A DNA stretch of 64,000 nucleotides from Actinomycetales bacterium Actino_02 (GTDB lineage Bacteria; Actinomycetota; Actinomycetes; Propionibacteriales; Propionibacteriaceae). Numbering within the stretch: the stretch's first letter is position 1; each line of letters starts with the position of its first letter. Positions 10,539 to 20,627 of this stretch are shown here, piece after piece. The position numbers and the translations under genes are program-made. The stretch covers positions 213,908-277,907 of the forward strand of contig LUYM01000030.1 in the NCBI GenBank assembly GCA_001603275.1, in the 5' to 3' direction. The notes beneath the pieces were generated by a model that had not been told where the DNA came from, did no database searches, and saw nothing but the letters and a program-made list of their open reading frames with translations.

Positions 10539-11441
10539 TCAGAAGCCTACGCCGAAGGACTCCATGATCTGGATCGCGCCAGGCCCCATCACCACGATGA
10601 AGATGGCCGGAAGGATGAACAGGATCAGCGGGAAGACCACCTTCACCGGGATCTCCATGGCGCGACGCTCGGCATTCTGGCGACGCTCCATCCGCAGCTC
10701 GTCAGCCTGCGTCTCCAGAACGTCGGACAGGGCGATGCCGTAGGCCTCGGCCTGGATGATCGAACGAGTGAACTGGTGCAGTGAGTCGACACCGGTTCGG
10801 GCCGACAGATCCTCGTACGCAGCCCGCCGGGACTGGCCCACCTGGATGTCCTGCATCGTGCGAACCAGTTCCTCGGGCAGCTCGCCGCGTCCGGTCCTGG
10901 CCACGCGGGCCATCGCCGCATCGAAGCCCAGGCCGGCCTTCACTGCGATGCTCATCTGATCCAGGATGTCGGGCAGTTGCAGCGCGATCGCCTGGCGCCG
11001 CTCCAGCGAGCGGCTGTAGAGGCGCAACTCGGGCAGGAAGAACAGCAAGGCGGCGATGCCGACCCCCATCAGCACGCCGATGGCGCCGGGATTGAGGGCA
11101 ACGGCGGCAATCGCGGCCAGGATGCCGACCAGTCCGAGGACGAACTTGGCCGCCAGCAGCCGCTCCACCGGCCACTTCTCCGGACGCCCGGCGCTGGCCC
11201 ACAGCTTGGCCATCTGCCGGATCACTGCGGGCGGAGTCTGCCGCTGAATCACCTGGTCGAGCGGACTGAGCTCGCGATCATCGCGGGTCTTGGCCTGCGT
11301 GGCGTCCTCGACATCACGGTGCAGATTGGCCATCATCTGGCGGCGGCTCATCGTGGTTCCGCCGAAGACGAACCAGAACAGGACGCTCAGGCCGATGAAG
11401 GTGGCACCGAGACCGAGGAACAGCTGCAGCTTGGGATCCAT
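10539..11441 (-). CDS. tadC: Tad pilus inner-membrane platform protein TadC (type II secretion F domain)
   Basis: A 300-residue membrane protein with an N-terminal helix (LGLGATFIGLSVLFWFVFGG), a hydrophobic pair near residues 98-135, and a T2SSF domain (LPDILDQMSIAVKAGLGFDAAM...RVARTG). It ends in another membrane segment. With TadB it forms the platform on which the TadA ATPase drives Flp assembly. It lies nine bases after tadB and three before the peptidase gene. Confidence 0.9.
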   Translation of the reverse strand: MDPKLQLFLGLGATFIGLSVLFWFVFGGTTMSRRQMMANLHRDVEDATQAKTRDDRELSPLDQVIQRQTPPAVIRQMAKLWASAGRPEKWPVERLLAAKFVLGLVGILAAIAAVALNPGAIGVLMGVGIAALLFFLPELRLYSRSLERRQAIALQLPDILDQMSIAVKAGLGFDAAMARVARTGRGELPEELVRTMQDIQVGQSRRAAYEDLSARTGVDSLHQFTRSIIQAEAYGIALSDVLETQADELRMERRQNAERRAMEIPVKVVFPLILFILPAIFIVVMGPGAIQIMESFGVGF

Positions 11442-11450
11442 GTCAGCCGC

Positions 11451-12394
11451 CTAGAACTTGATGTTGATCAGTTTGCTGAGCCAGAAGCCACCGATCGTCA
11501 GCATGACCGCACCGGTGCCGATCATCATCCAGCCCGCTGGGCCGGCGACCAGGCGTCCGATGTAGGCCGGGCTGAGGATGGTGAGGAAGAGGCTGACTGC
11601 GAATGGCAGCAGCATCAGGATGATCGCTGACAGCTTGCCGTCAGCGGCCAGAGCGGCGACTTGGCGCTTGATCTCGGCGCGTCCCCGGATGGTGGCGCTG
11701 ACGTTGTCGAGCACCTCGGCCAGGTTGCCGCCGACCTCACGGTTGATGCCGATGGCCTGGGTCACCCAGTAGAAGTCCTCGTTGCGCATCCGAACGGCGA
11801 CGTCGTCCAGCGACTCGGTGAGAGCACGTCCGACCCGGACCTCGTTGGTGACCCGGGTGAACTCACTTGAGGTGGGCTCCTCTCCCTCCTGGGCCACGGT
11901 GCCGATGGCCTGCGGCAGGCTGTAGCCGGCGCGCAGGCTGCCGGCCAGCATCTGCAGCGTCTCGCCGAGTTGGCTCTCGAACTTCTTGCGTCGCCGCTCG
12001 GCGAGCACCGAGAAGACCATCCGGCCCAGCACCGGAACCACCAGGGCCAGCACGATCGCCAGCAGCAGCTGGCCGACCACCAGGCCGAAGGCGAAGCCGG
12101 CCAGGCTGCCGGCACCGATGATGACCACGATCTCTTTCAGCGGCATGCTGATGCCGGCCTCGACCAGCATCTCGTTCGGACCGTCGGCACGGGCGCCGAG
12201 GAACCGTCCGACAAGGTCGGTGACTCGGTCGGCGAGCTTGGTGATGCCGGCGTCGGCCTCGTCCGGGTTGAAGCGGCGACGCTCGATCGGCAGCCGGTTG
12301 CTCGGCAGGAGCAAGACGATGAACACCAGAACCGCGGAGATCCCGAGCAGGATCGAGCCGAAGGTCAGCGCCTGTGAGCTGGCCAGGAACTCAT

Positions 12395-12398
<4 letters not shown>
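11451..12398 (-). CDS. tadB: Tad pilus inner-membrane platform protein TadB (type II secretion F domain)
   Basis: A 315-residue relative of the TadC gene product next to it, with an N-terminal membrane helix, a helix pair around residues 90-130, the T2SSF motif LAGSLRAGYSLPQAIGTVAQEGEEPTSSEF and C-terminal membrane helices. Its start overlaps the tadA stop by four bases, which indicates translational coupling. Confidence 0.9.
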
Positions 12399-13950
<1,552 letters not shown>

Positions 13951-13954
<4 letters not shown>

Positions 13955-15159
13955 CGCTGGCCCTCCTTCTTCCCTCCGAAGTCGAAGAAGCGGTGTCCCT
14001 TCACCGGAGCCTTGTCCTCGTCGGCGATCAGGTCGACCAGCGTGCGCAACTGCTTGGCCACCGGGTCGCGTCCATTGCCCTGGAGCAGCGGGACGCCCTG
14101 ATTGGTCGAGATCGGGACGGAGTTGGCCTGCGGAAGCTGGATGTCGACCCTGCGTCCGATAGTGGCCTCGACATCAGCGGCGGTCAGCCCACGGCTGGCG
14201 TGCATGAAGTTCAGCACCACGATCCGGGACTCCAGCACGATGCTGATGTCCCGCAGGGTGTCCAGCTCCTTGCGCAGCCCGCGCACGCCCGGGACGTCCA
14301 GGCTGGTCACCAGGACCAGGATGTCGGTCTGGTCTAGGACGGTGAGCGTGTGCTCGCCGAGCCCGGGAGCGGTGTCGACCACCACGTACTTGAACTGGCC
14401 GGTGAGGGTCTGCAGCAGGGTGCCGATCTCCTTGGCCGAGATGGCGTCGGCCGCGGCCGGCGACTCCGAACCGGGTACCACGAACAGCCCGCTGGAGTGC
14501 TCGGTCAGGTACGACTTCACCGCGACGCTGTCCCGGCTGATCGGTCCGTGCGCCATGTCCGGCAGGGTGTACTCGGGATTGATGTTGAGTGCGGAGGCGA
14601 CATCGCCGAAGTGCAGGTCGATATCGACCAGCACCGTCGACTTGGGCTCACGCATGGCCAGCCCGACGGCGAGGTTGGTGGACACCGTCGTCTTGCCGAC
14701 CCCACCCTTCGGCGAGGCCACGGTGATCACCTTGCCCTGGCCGGAACTCATCGTCGGAGACTCCGGCGCAGCTACCTGCTGAGCGCGTCCGGCGTTCAAC
14801 GTGGCGGCACGTTGCAGCGCCTGCCGCATCTCCTCGGGCCGGCCGTACGGCGAGACGATGTCGCGGACGCCGGCACGCAGCGCCGGAAGGGCGAGCTCAG
14901 CGCCCTGCTCGCTGACCAGGACCACCGGGATTGCTGCGGTCGCGGATAGCTCGGTGGCCAGGGCCAGCGCTGCCTGGATCTGGTCGCCCGGATCCAGCAC
15001 AGCAACTTCGGGCATCGGGGCACCTTGCAGTTCCTGCATGAGTGCGGCCAGCGTGGCCGGGAACTGCAGCGGGGCGATGGCGTAGCCATCCGGCCCCCAG
15101 GCCTGTTGGACGAGTCCGACGACTTGGGGATTGGGGCTGATGACGAGTGCGGGGCTCAC
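13951..15159 (-). CDS. cpaE: Pilus assembly/localisation ATPase CpaE/TadZ (ParA/MinD family)
   Basis: A 402-residue protein with an N-terminal receiver-like domain (EVAVLDPGDQ in the phosphoacceptor region) and a C-terminal MinD/ParA ATPase. The deviant Walker A KGGVGKTTVS is at residues 151-160, with LVDIDLHFGDVA and VVVDTAPGLGEHT downstream. CpaE/TadZ proteins place the Tad machine at a pole. Coupled by four-base overlaps to cpaB upstream and tadA downstream. Confidence 0.92.
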
Positions 15160-15854
15160 TGTGACCCCTTCACGAAGTTCACGGAGATGGGCGTCTCGGC
15201 TTCACCCTTGTTCTCCTTGGAGTCCAGCACGATCCACAACTGGGCGGTGAGGAGGGCATTGGTGAGTTTGCGCGAGTCCTCAGGAGTCATGGCCAGGGTG
15301 AGCATCACGTTGGAGGCCGATGCGGCACCGTCAGTGGTGGAGCCACCGTCGACGCGGAGTACCAGGACGTCCCGGAAGAGCTGCGCCGTGGCGTTGTCCT
15401 TGGTCACGTTGATGGCGATCTTGGCCCCCGGGGTGATCCGGCCGGCGACGGCGCGTTGCGACTCGATGGCCAAGGAGATCTGCTGCATATCGTTCGGCAC
15501 CGCGACCTCGCCGGTCTTGCCGCTGGTGTCCGGCGGAGCGAAGCGGGAGGCGAGGATCTGTTCGCCCTCCTTGAGGTCGGTGGTGGCGGCGAGATCCAGG
15601 ATGTCGGTGGTACTGCTCAACGCGTTGTCAGCCAGCGCGGCGTGGGGGAGCTTCTTCAGCTCGACGTAGGGGCCGAGGTTCTTCCCGAGCGTCCCGGCGG
15701 GGACACCGTCCTTGGCTACAACCACCAGCACGTCGGTGGGCTCTTGGCCGGCCATGGCCCGGGCGTCCGCGTTCGACACGTAGGTGAACATCAGGACTGC
15801 GCCGATGCCTGCCAGCAGCACCGCGGCGATGGCTGCGATGACTCGACGTTGCAT
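15156..15854 (-). CDS. cpaB: Flp pilus assembly protein CpaB (SAF domain)
   Basis: A 232-residue periplasmic-side pilus assembly protein: a membrane anchor (RRVIAAIAAVLLAGIGAVLMF), then a SAF domain (DVLVVVAKDGVPAGTLGKNLGPYVELKKLP) and a CpaB/RcpC-type C-terminal half. I chose the ATG ending at 15854, preceded by AAGGCGG, because family members begin just before the anchor. A GTG ending at 15953 would add 33 proline-rich residues. It is the first gene of the minus-strand tad operon (cpaB-cpaE-tadA-tadB-tadC-tadV). Three 20-bp palindromes lie upstream. Confidence 0.82.
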   Translation of the reverse strand: MQRRVIAAIAAVLLAGIGAVLMFTYVSNADARAMAGQEPTDVLVVVAKDGVPAGTLGKNLGPYVELKKLPHAALADNALSSTTDILDLAATTDLKEGEQILASRFAPPDTSGKTGEVAVPNDMQQISLAIESQRAVAGRITPGAKIAINVTKDNATAQLFRDVLVLRVDGGSTTDGAASASNVMLTLAMTPEDSRKLTNALLTAQLWIVLDSKENKGEAETPISVNFVKGSQ

Positions 15855-16000
15855 CTGTAACCGCCTTAACTCGAGTAGCGGAGGTTGGGGTGGAGCCGTC
15901 GGCTGCCTCGCTGGTGTCGCCGGGTGTGAACCGCTCGGCGATCTCACCGACACGCTTGCCAGGACCCCGAAGAATCCTACTTCGTTTATTCCTCATATCG

Positions 16001-16020
16001 GGTCATCCGCCCGGGTGACC
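16001..16020. promoter_or_regulatory. Tad-locus palindrome 1
   Basis: GGTCATCC-GCCC-GGGTGACC: 8-bp half-sites separated by four bases. It has the same layout as the copies at 16044, 16092, 18036 and 18120, with an outer G/C pair in place of T/A. It is the copy closest to cpaB. Confidence 0.6.
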
Positions 16021-16043
16021 GGACGTGACTTGAATGGATCATT

Positions 16044-16063
16044 TGTCATCCGTGCGGGTGACA
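16044..16063. promoter_or_regulatory. Tad-locus palindrome 2
   Basis: TGTCATCC-GTGC-GGGTGACA. The symmetry extends outward to CATT/AATG (16040-16067), giving the longest arms of the set. Probably an operator for a dimeric regulator, by inference. Confidence 0.65.
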
Positions 16064-16091
16064 AATGCGACTATTCTTGGAGATGAGGGGA

Positions 16092-16111
16092 TGTCGCCCA
16101 GACGGGTGACA
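16092..16111. promoter_or_regulatory. Tad-locus palindrome 3
   Basis: TGTCGCCC-AGAC-GGGTGACA. It lies 48 bp from palindrome 2, between cpaB and the terminator of the flp gene. No gene is supported from 15855 to 16188. Confidence 0.65.
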
Positions 16112-16188
16112 TATGTGGCTTATTTGATGGAGAAAATGTTCAGCTTGGCGCGAGTCGCTGGGGACGGCTCGAAAGGTCGTCAAGCGTT

Positions 16189-16229
16189 GAGTGAGGCACC
16201 CCGCCAGGCTTCTGGGGAGTGCCTCACTC
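16189..16229 (-). terminator. Terminator hairpin after flp
   Basis: GAGTGAGGCAC (16189-16199) pairs perfectly with GTGCCTCACTC (16219-16229), just beyond the flp stop on the minus strand. It separates flp from the cpaB operon, as expected for an abundantly expressed pilin. Confidence 0.7.
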
Positions 16230-16243
16230 GGCTCACGGGAAGA

Positions 16244-16420
16244 TCAGAGGCTGTTCGACACCGTCTTGAACATGCCGCTCAGCTGGGTGCCGAGCAGGGA
16301 GACAACGGTGATGATGACGGCGGCGATGAGCGCGACCATGATGCCGTACTCAACCGCGGTCGCACCGCGCTCCTTGGTGGCGACGACAGTGCCGACGATC
16401 TTGGCGGGCAGGTTCTTCAT
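16244..16420 (-). CDS. flp: Flp-type major pilin (58 aa)
   Basis: A short gene found by reading the minus strand. It encodes 58 residues beginning MKNLPAKIVG. It has the class IVb pilin signature ERG|ATAVEYGIMVALI: a glycine before the cleavage point, then Glu at +5 and Tyr at +6 of the mature protein. A single hydrophobic helix and a short polar tail follow. The start is preceded by GAAAGGGG. The prepilin peptidase at 9.9 kb should process it. A minus-strand promoter lies 89 bases upstream and a perfect hairpin follows, so it is probably its own transcript. Confidence 0.9.
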   Translation of the reverse strand: MKNLPAKIVGTVVATKERGATAVEYGIMVALIAAVIITVVSLLGTQLSGMFKTVSNSL

Positions 16421-16508
16421 TTGGGGACCCCTTTCGGTGGGCTTGGGATAGGTTCCGCTTCGGCCGGCTTCCGATGTCCATCCCGACTGTGAAGTCCGGC
16501 CGTTGAAA

Positions 16509-16537
16509 AGAATGCACCCAATTCATCGTTGTGTCAA
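16509..16537 (-). promoter_or_regulatory. Promoter for flp
   Basis: On the minus strand, TTGACA (16537-16532), a 17-base spacer and CATTCT (16514-16509) form a good sigma-70-type promoter about 89 bases upstream of the flp start codon. Confidence 0.45.
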
Positions 16538-16594
16538 AGGAATGGTCAACGCCTATCTCAAGGCGCAATAATGGGTTCAGACTTCACGGTGAAT

Positions 16595-16613
16595 TGTCAC
16601 CCATTAGAGGACA
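16595..16613. promoter_or_regulatory. Degenerate Tad-locus palindrome
   Basis: TGTCACCC-ATTA-GAGGACA. The left half-site is perfect. The right half-site looks like GGGTGACA with one base lost and one changed. It lies 16 bases before the GTG start of the vWA gene, overlapping the likely leader. Confidence 0.4.
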
Positions 16614-16629
16614 TCTTTAGGGGAGCAGC

Positions 16630-18114
16630 GTGCGTTTGCGCGTTCGGATCAGTGCAGCGGTCGCCGTCACGGCCGCTCTACTCGGGCTGCCCGCCGGCCT
16701 GGCCGGCGCCGACCCGGGCTCGGCCAAGTCTGCAGACGTGATCAAGGCTTTGGCGATGCCGGCCCAGCCCACCGACTTTGTCGTGCTGGTCGACACGGGC
16801 GCTTCGATGGGCAAGGGAAAGCGTCCGGGCATGGTGCGCTCGCAACTCGCTCAGCTGCTGAAGCTCATGCAGCCCACTGACCGGCTTGCACTGTTCAGCT
16901 ATGGCGCGAAGGTCACGACGCTCTACCGCGGCCTGGCCGCCGATCAGAGCTCGCGGATCGTGAACCTGCTGCCTGACGCGTCAGGTACGGCGAGCGATCA
17001 GGGTGCTGCCCTGGCGGCTGGCGTCGCCGAGCTTGCTCGGGATGGGGCCAACGCGCAGGCCGTGGTGGTGGTGATCACCGATGGGCCGCCGGAAGCCAGT
17101 TCGAGCTCCAGCTACGCCAGTGAAGAAGGCAAGGCCTGGCGCGACGTGATCGAGAATGGAAGCCGGTTGGCCGGTCAGCGTCCGATCGTCAGCTATCAGC
17201 TGAGCCTGGCTGCGGCCGCCGATCCGACGATGCAGCGCCGGGTATTCCCAGCCACCCAGCCGGTGAAGCCGGACGCGGCCTCTCGCCGGATCGCGGCGAT
17301 CCGCTCCGATCTGGATCAGTTGCGGGCCAGCCGGCTGCTGGAGGCCGAACTGCAGGCGCCGATCGCGATTCACTGGACGACCGACCTCGACGCAGGCTCC
17401 TCGGGCTGGCTGCCGCTGCGGATCTCCATTCAGTCGCCGTATCCGCACGTCCCGGCGGTGCTGAACAACCTGACCGTGGCCGGTGCCGGTGGCTGGAAGG
17501 CCGAGGTGCGGGACTTGCCGGCCACCATCGAGCTGGCTCCGGGCCAGACCACCCAGCTGCGCGCCCAGGTGCGACTCAGTGGCGACGGCGACCTGCGCGA
17601 CCTGAACCTGGGCTTCCGCGCCGCGGTGGACTCGCCCTGGCGTGCGGTGCTCACCGACACTCTGGGTCTGACCTTCAGCCCACAGCTGGTCGGGGTCTCC
17701 GGGATCAGCCCGCGTGGAGCGCTCGAACGTTCGCTGCCGACCCTGGTGACGGTGGGTGGGCTGCTCGGGCTCTCGGTGCTTGTGTGGTGGCTGGGTGGTG
17801 CCCTGATCTCCCCACGGATGAAGGGCGAGCTGATCATCAGCAGGCACGTCGAGGAATTGGCCCGGGTGCCGCTGCATGGACGACGCCAGGATCTGTCCGG
17901 GGTGCCGGGTGGAGCGCTGGCTGCGCTGGCCGGGACGGTGTACGGAGCCCGTCCGATTCGTGGCTCGGAGCGTGAGGTTCGAGTGGACCTTGCGGCCGGC
18001 AAGAACTGGAGTCGGGGTGTGATTCAGGACGGCCACGTCATCCAAATGGGTGACATCGAAATCGCCTACTCCAGTGAGCTGGGCGCAATTGTGAGGCCTG
18101 CACTCGTCCATTAG
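16630..18114 (+). CDS. Exported von Willebrand factor A domain membrane protein of the Tad locus
   Basis: A 494-residue protein: signal peptide (cleavage near LAGA, residue 27), a vWA domain from about residue 48, and a beta-rich region. A membrane helix lies near residues 370-395 and a C-terminal cytoplasmic domain of about 100 residues follows. The metal site reads VDTGASM, with Gly replacing the usual middle Ser of DxSxS, so metal binding may be altered. The tail (SREVRVDLAAGKNWSRG, IQMGDIEIAYSS) has a beta-sandwich feel, but no FHA signature is clear. Start GTG is preceded by AGGGGAG. It probably serves the pilus or its adhesion, judged from position only. Confidence 0.75.
   Translation: MRLRVRISAAVAVTAALLGLPAGLAGADPGSAKSADVIKALAMPAQPTDFVVLVDTGASMGKGKRPGMVRSQLAQLLKLMQPTDRLALFSYGAKVTTLYRGLAADQSSRIVNLLPDASGTASDQGAALAAGVAELARDGANAQAVVVVITDGPPEASSSSSYASEEGKAWRDVIENGSRLAGQRPIVSYQLSLAAAADPTMQRRVFPATQPVKPDAASRRIAAIRSDLDQLRASRLLEAELQAPIAIHWTTDLDAGSSGWLPLRISIQSPYPHVPAVLNNLTVAGAGGWKAEVRDLPATIELAPGQTTQLRAQVRLSGDGDLRDLNLGFRAAVDSPWRAVLTDTLGLTFSPQLVGVSGISPRGALERSLPTLVTVGGLLGLSVLVWWLGGALISPRMKGELIISRHVEELARVPLHGRRQDLSGVPGGALAALAGTVYGARPIRGSEREVRVDLAAGKNWSRGVIQDGHVIQMGDIEIAYSSELGAIVRPALVH
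18036..18055. promoter_or_regulatory. Tad-locus palindrome 4 (inside the vWA coding sequence)
   Basis: CGTCATCC-AAAT-GGGTGACA, one mismatch from the consensus, at the 3' end of the vWA gene and 84 bp before the copy at 18120. Confidence 0.5.
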
Positions 18115-18119
18115 GCAAA

Positions 18120-18139
18120 TGTCGCCCGAATGGGTGACA
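18120..18139. promoter_or_regulatory. Tad-locus palindrome 5
   Basis: TGTCGCCC-GAAT-GGGTGACA, with one more symmetric pair (A/T) outside. It starts six bases after the vWA stop, upstream of the tadE promoter. Confidence 0.65.
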
Positions 18140-18301
18140 TGCGGCGTGAGATTTGCTTAGCAACACAACTGAATGACATTGATGTAGTTTTTCTCGTACC
18201 CCTCTGACTAGGTACTCTGGGTGGTGATCCGCTGAAGTGGCAGCTTTGTCGTCGCACCTGGATGGATGCGCCAATCGCTATCTGTCCGCGGTTTGAGCGC
18301 A

Positions 18302-18331
18302 TTGACACCCCTTGTCGGCCCTGCCTAAACT
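18302..18331 (+). promoter_or_regulatory. Promoter for tadE-tadG
   Basis: TTGACA at 18302-18307, an 18-base spacer and TAAACT at 18326-18331, about 60 bases before the tadE start. A small inverted repeat (GGAAT/ATTCC) lies in the leader. Confidence 0.5.
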
Positions 18332-18391
18332 GGTGAGGAATTCTGGAGGGGGTCCGGATTCCAACGCTAATCGGCAGAATGAGACACATAG

Positions 18392-18832
18392 ATGCGTAGA
18401 GGCAAGCCTGCGCAGACATCCGAGCGTGGAGCGGCAGCAGTGGAGTTCGCACTGGTGTTGCCGGTCCTGATCGTGATGATCTTCGGGATGGTCGACATGG
18501 GCATGGCGGTCAACGCCCAGGCCATCGTCGGCAACGCCGCGCGCGAAGGCGCGCGTGCCGCCAGCTTCAGCGGTGCGGACACCACCGCAACCAACAATGC
18601 AGTCAGCCGGGCGTCCGCGAGCCTGATCGGCGCCGCGCCCACCACCACCATCACCTGTCAGACCATGGTCTCCGGCACCCCCACCACGATTTCCTGCAGT
18701 TCGGTCGTGGCGGGCGACTCGGTCCAGGTGAAGGTCTCCTACACCTACAAGTGGCTTACTCCCGGCGTCCTCGGCCTTCCCGGCCAGAGTCCGATCGTCG
18801 CGACCAGCCAGATGCGGATTGAGTCGACATGA
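18392..18832 (+). CDS. tadE: TadE-like pseudopilin
   Basis: A 146-residue protein with the TadE pattern: RGAAAVEFALVLPVLIVMIFGMVDMG, i.e. a class III-like prepilin site with Glu at +5 and a single hydrophobic helix, then NAAREGARAA. Two cysteines (TITCQ, TISCS) in the exported domain could form a disulfide. The ATG at 18392 has only a weak ribosome-binding site. The stop overlaps the tadG start (ATGA). Confidence 0.88.
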   Translation: MRRGKPAQTSERGAAAVEFALVLPVLIVMIFGMVDMGMAVNAQAIVGNAAREGARAASFSGADTTATNNAVSRASASLIGAAPTTTITCQTMVSGTPTTISCSSVVAGDSVQVKVSYTYKWLTPGVLGLPGQSPIVATSQMRIEST

Positions 18833-20559
18833 TGAACTCTGAGCGGTCGACCACGTCCGTCCGCAACCAGCGCGGTGTGACCGCAGTGGTGATCGCCATC
18901 GCGGTGATGCTGCTCGCGGCCGCCGGCGCCCTCGGCTTCGACATCGCCCGGCTGGCTTTCGCCCGACAGCAGCTGCGCAATGCCGTGGACGCGGCCGCCC
19001 AGGCCGTGGCCGTGGGCATGCCGGTCACCGATCCGGTGGCGGCGACGCAGCTCGCCCAGAACTATGCGATGGCCAACGACCCCAACCTGAGCGCCTCGAA
19101 GGTCAAGACGGCCTTCTTCTGCGTGGTGGCCAAGGCATCCGATGGCAGCCCGGACCAGCGGCAGATTCCGGCCACCTGCAACCCGGGCTCCTGGTCTGAC
19201 AGCGCCTATGACCTCACCGGCAAGAAGCAGTGCCCGGACGCGTCCAAGGTGTGCGCCATCCCGTGCACCCCGTCGACGACCGCCAAGTGCAACGCCGTCC
19301 AGGTGAGCGCCAGCCGGGACGTCCAGTTCATCTTCGGGCCTGCCATCAACATCCCCAGCGCCCCGGTGGCGGCCGCCACGGTCTCCTGCCGCGGTACCTG
19401 CGGTGGCGAGGCGCCGCCGAATCCCATGAATGTCGTGGTGATGGCCGACCGAACGCCGTCCATGAACTCGACCGAACTCTCGAGCATGAAGTCGGGGCTG
19501 ACCAGCATGCTCGGCATGATGACCCCGTCGCAGCAGTATGTCGCTTTTGGTGCGATCGCCATCTCCACCGGCACGGGCTCCAGCGGTTCGGCGAAGGTCA
19601 CGGCAGCTTCGGGAACGGCCTTCCAGAGCGCCGACTACGCCAGCTTCGACGCCCTGGGCAAGACCACGTGGAGCTCGACCGGCAAGAGTTGGCGGTTCAA
19701 CGGCTCCTGGGTTCCCATCGGTTTTACCAAGAACTACAACAAGGCGGACAGTTCCGGTACCAACGTTATGGACACATCGACCCAGCTGGGTAGCGCGGTG
19801 TCCGGTTTGGCGAGCTCGGGGGCATCCGGCAACTATCCGTCGCCGTGGCACCTGAGTCGCAATACGACGACGGGGGCCTGCGGTGGCACGAACGGTGTGA
19901 CCATGACCACCACCTACACCAAGACGAGGGATTGCTTCGGGCAGGCCCTCAACAACTTCGGCAACACCCATCTGGCTTCAGCTCTGAAGGGTGCTGCTCG
20001 ATACCTGTTGAGCAACGTGGACTCCAGCGGCTACGTCAGCGGCTTGGACGACGGCACTCGGGCCGCGCTCGGGGTGCCGCCCAAGAACGTGATCGTCTTC
20101 GAGACCGATGGATCACCCGTCGAGGTCTTCAACAGCGCGGACGCGTCGCTGAGCTTGTCCAACAACTTCGATATCGGCGCGACTTCGGGCACGTCATCGA
20201 ATCCGCAGACCGTCACACAGAAGGCCTGCGAGAACTTCGCCAGCGTGGCGGACGCCGCCAAGGCGGCGGGGATCACGATCATCACGATCGGTTACGGCGA
20301 CGTGAACTCGTCGAACTGTGGATCGTTGACAACCCGTTCGGTGTTGGCCGCCGCAGCCTCGACCCAGACCTCGGTGACTGGGATTGGAGTAGCCGACAGT
20401 ACCTGTTCCAACGAGGATGAGATTGCAGCCGAGAACTCGGACAGCGACTACTACTACTGCGCGGCGAGTGCAGATGACCTGAAGTCGGTCTTCGCGGCCG
20501 CGATGGGCTCTCTGAGCGGTGGAACCAAGTTCATGGCAATCGACGGATTCGGAGACTAG
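18829..20559 (+). CDS. tadG: TadG-like pilus protein with vWA domain
   Basis: A 576-residue protein: N-terminal TadG/Flp-Tad helix (RGVTAVVIAIAVMLLAAAGALGFDIARLAFARQQLRNAVDAAAQA), a cysteine-bearing region, then a vWA domain. The vWA domain opens VVMADRTPSMNSTE and has a later VIVFETDGSPVEVF and IITIGYGD. The metal site is DRTPS, a Thr variant of DxSxS. Unlike TadE it lacks Glu at +5 after the RG, so peptidase processing is doubtful. In other systems TadG anchors the pilus across the envelope. Translationally coupled to tadE. Confidence 0.85.
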   Translation: MMNSERSTTSVRNQRGVTAVVIAIAVMLLAAAGALGFDIARLAFARQQLRNAVDAAAQAVAVGMPVTDPVAATQLAQNYAMANDPNLSASKVKTAFFCVVAKASDGSPDQRQIPATCNPGSWSDSAYDLTGKKQCPDASKVCAIPCTPSTTAKCNAVQVSASRDVQFIFGPAINIPSAPVAAATVSCRGTCGGEAPPNPMNVVVMADRTPSMNSTELSSMKSGLTSMLGMMTPSQQYVAFGAIAISTGTGSSGSAKVTAASGTAFQSADYASFDALGKTTWSSTGKSWRFNGSWVPIGFTKNYNKADSSGTNVMDTSTQLGSAVSGLASSGASGNYPSPWHLSRNTTTGACGGTNGVTMTTTYTKTRDCFGQALNNFGNTHLASALKGAARYLLSNVDSSGYVSGLDDGTRAALGVPPKNVIVFETDGSPVEVFNSADASLSLSNNFDIGATSGTSSNPQTVTQKACENFASVADAAKAAGITIITIGYGDVNSSNCGSLTTRSVLAAAASTQTSVTGIGVADSTCSNEDEIAAENSDSDYYYCAASADDLKSVFAAAMGSLSGGTKFMAIDGFGD

Positions 20560-20575
20560 TCAGATCCACTAACGG

Positions 20576-20608
20576 AGTCCGTCCCGCAGCCGAAAGCGGG
20601 ACGGACTT
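20576..20608. terminator. Bidirectional terminator between tadG and the amidase gene
   Basis: AGTCCGTCCCGC (20576-20587) pairs with GCGGGACGGACT (20596-20607), with an 8-base loop. It lies between two convergent genes. Confidence 0.7.
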
Positions 20609-20627
20609 CGTGGTTTCAGGCCGAGGC

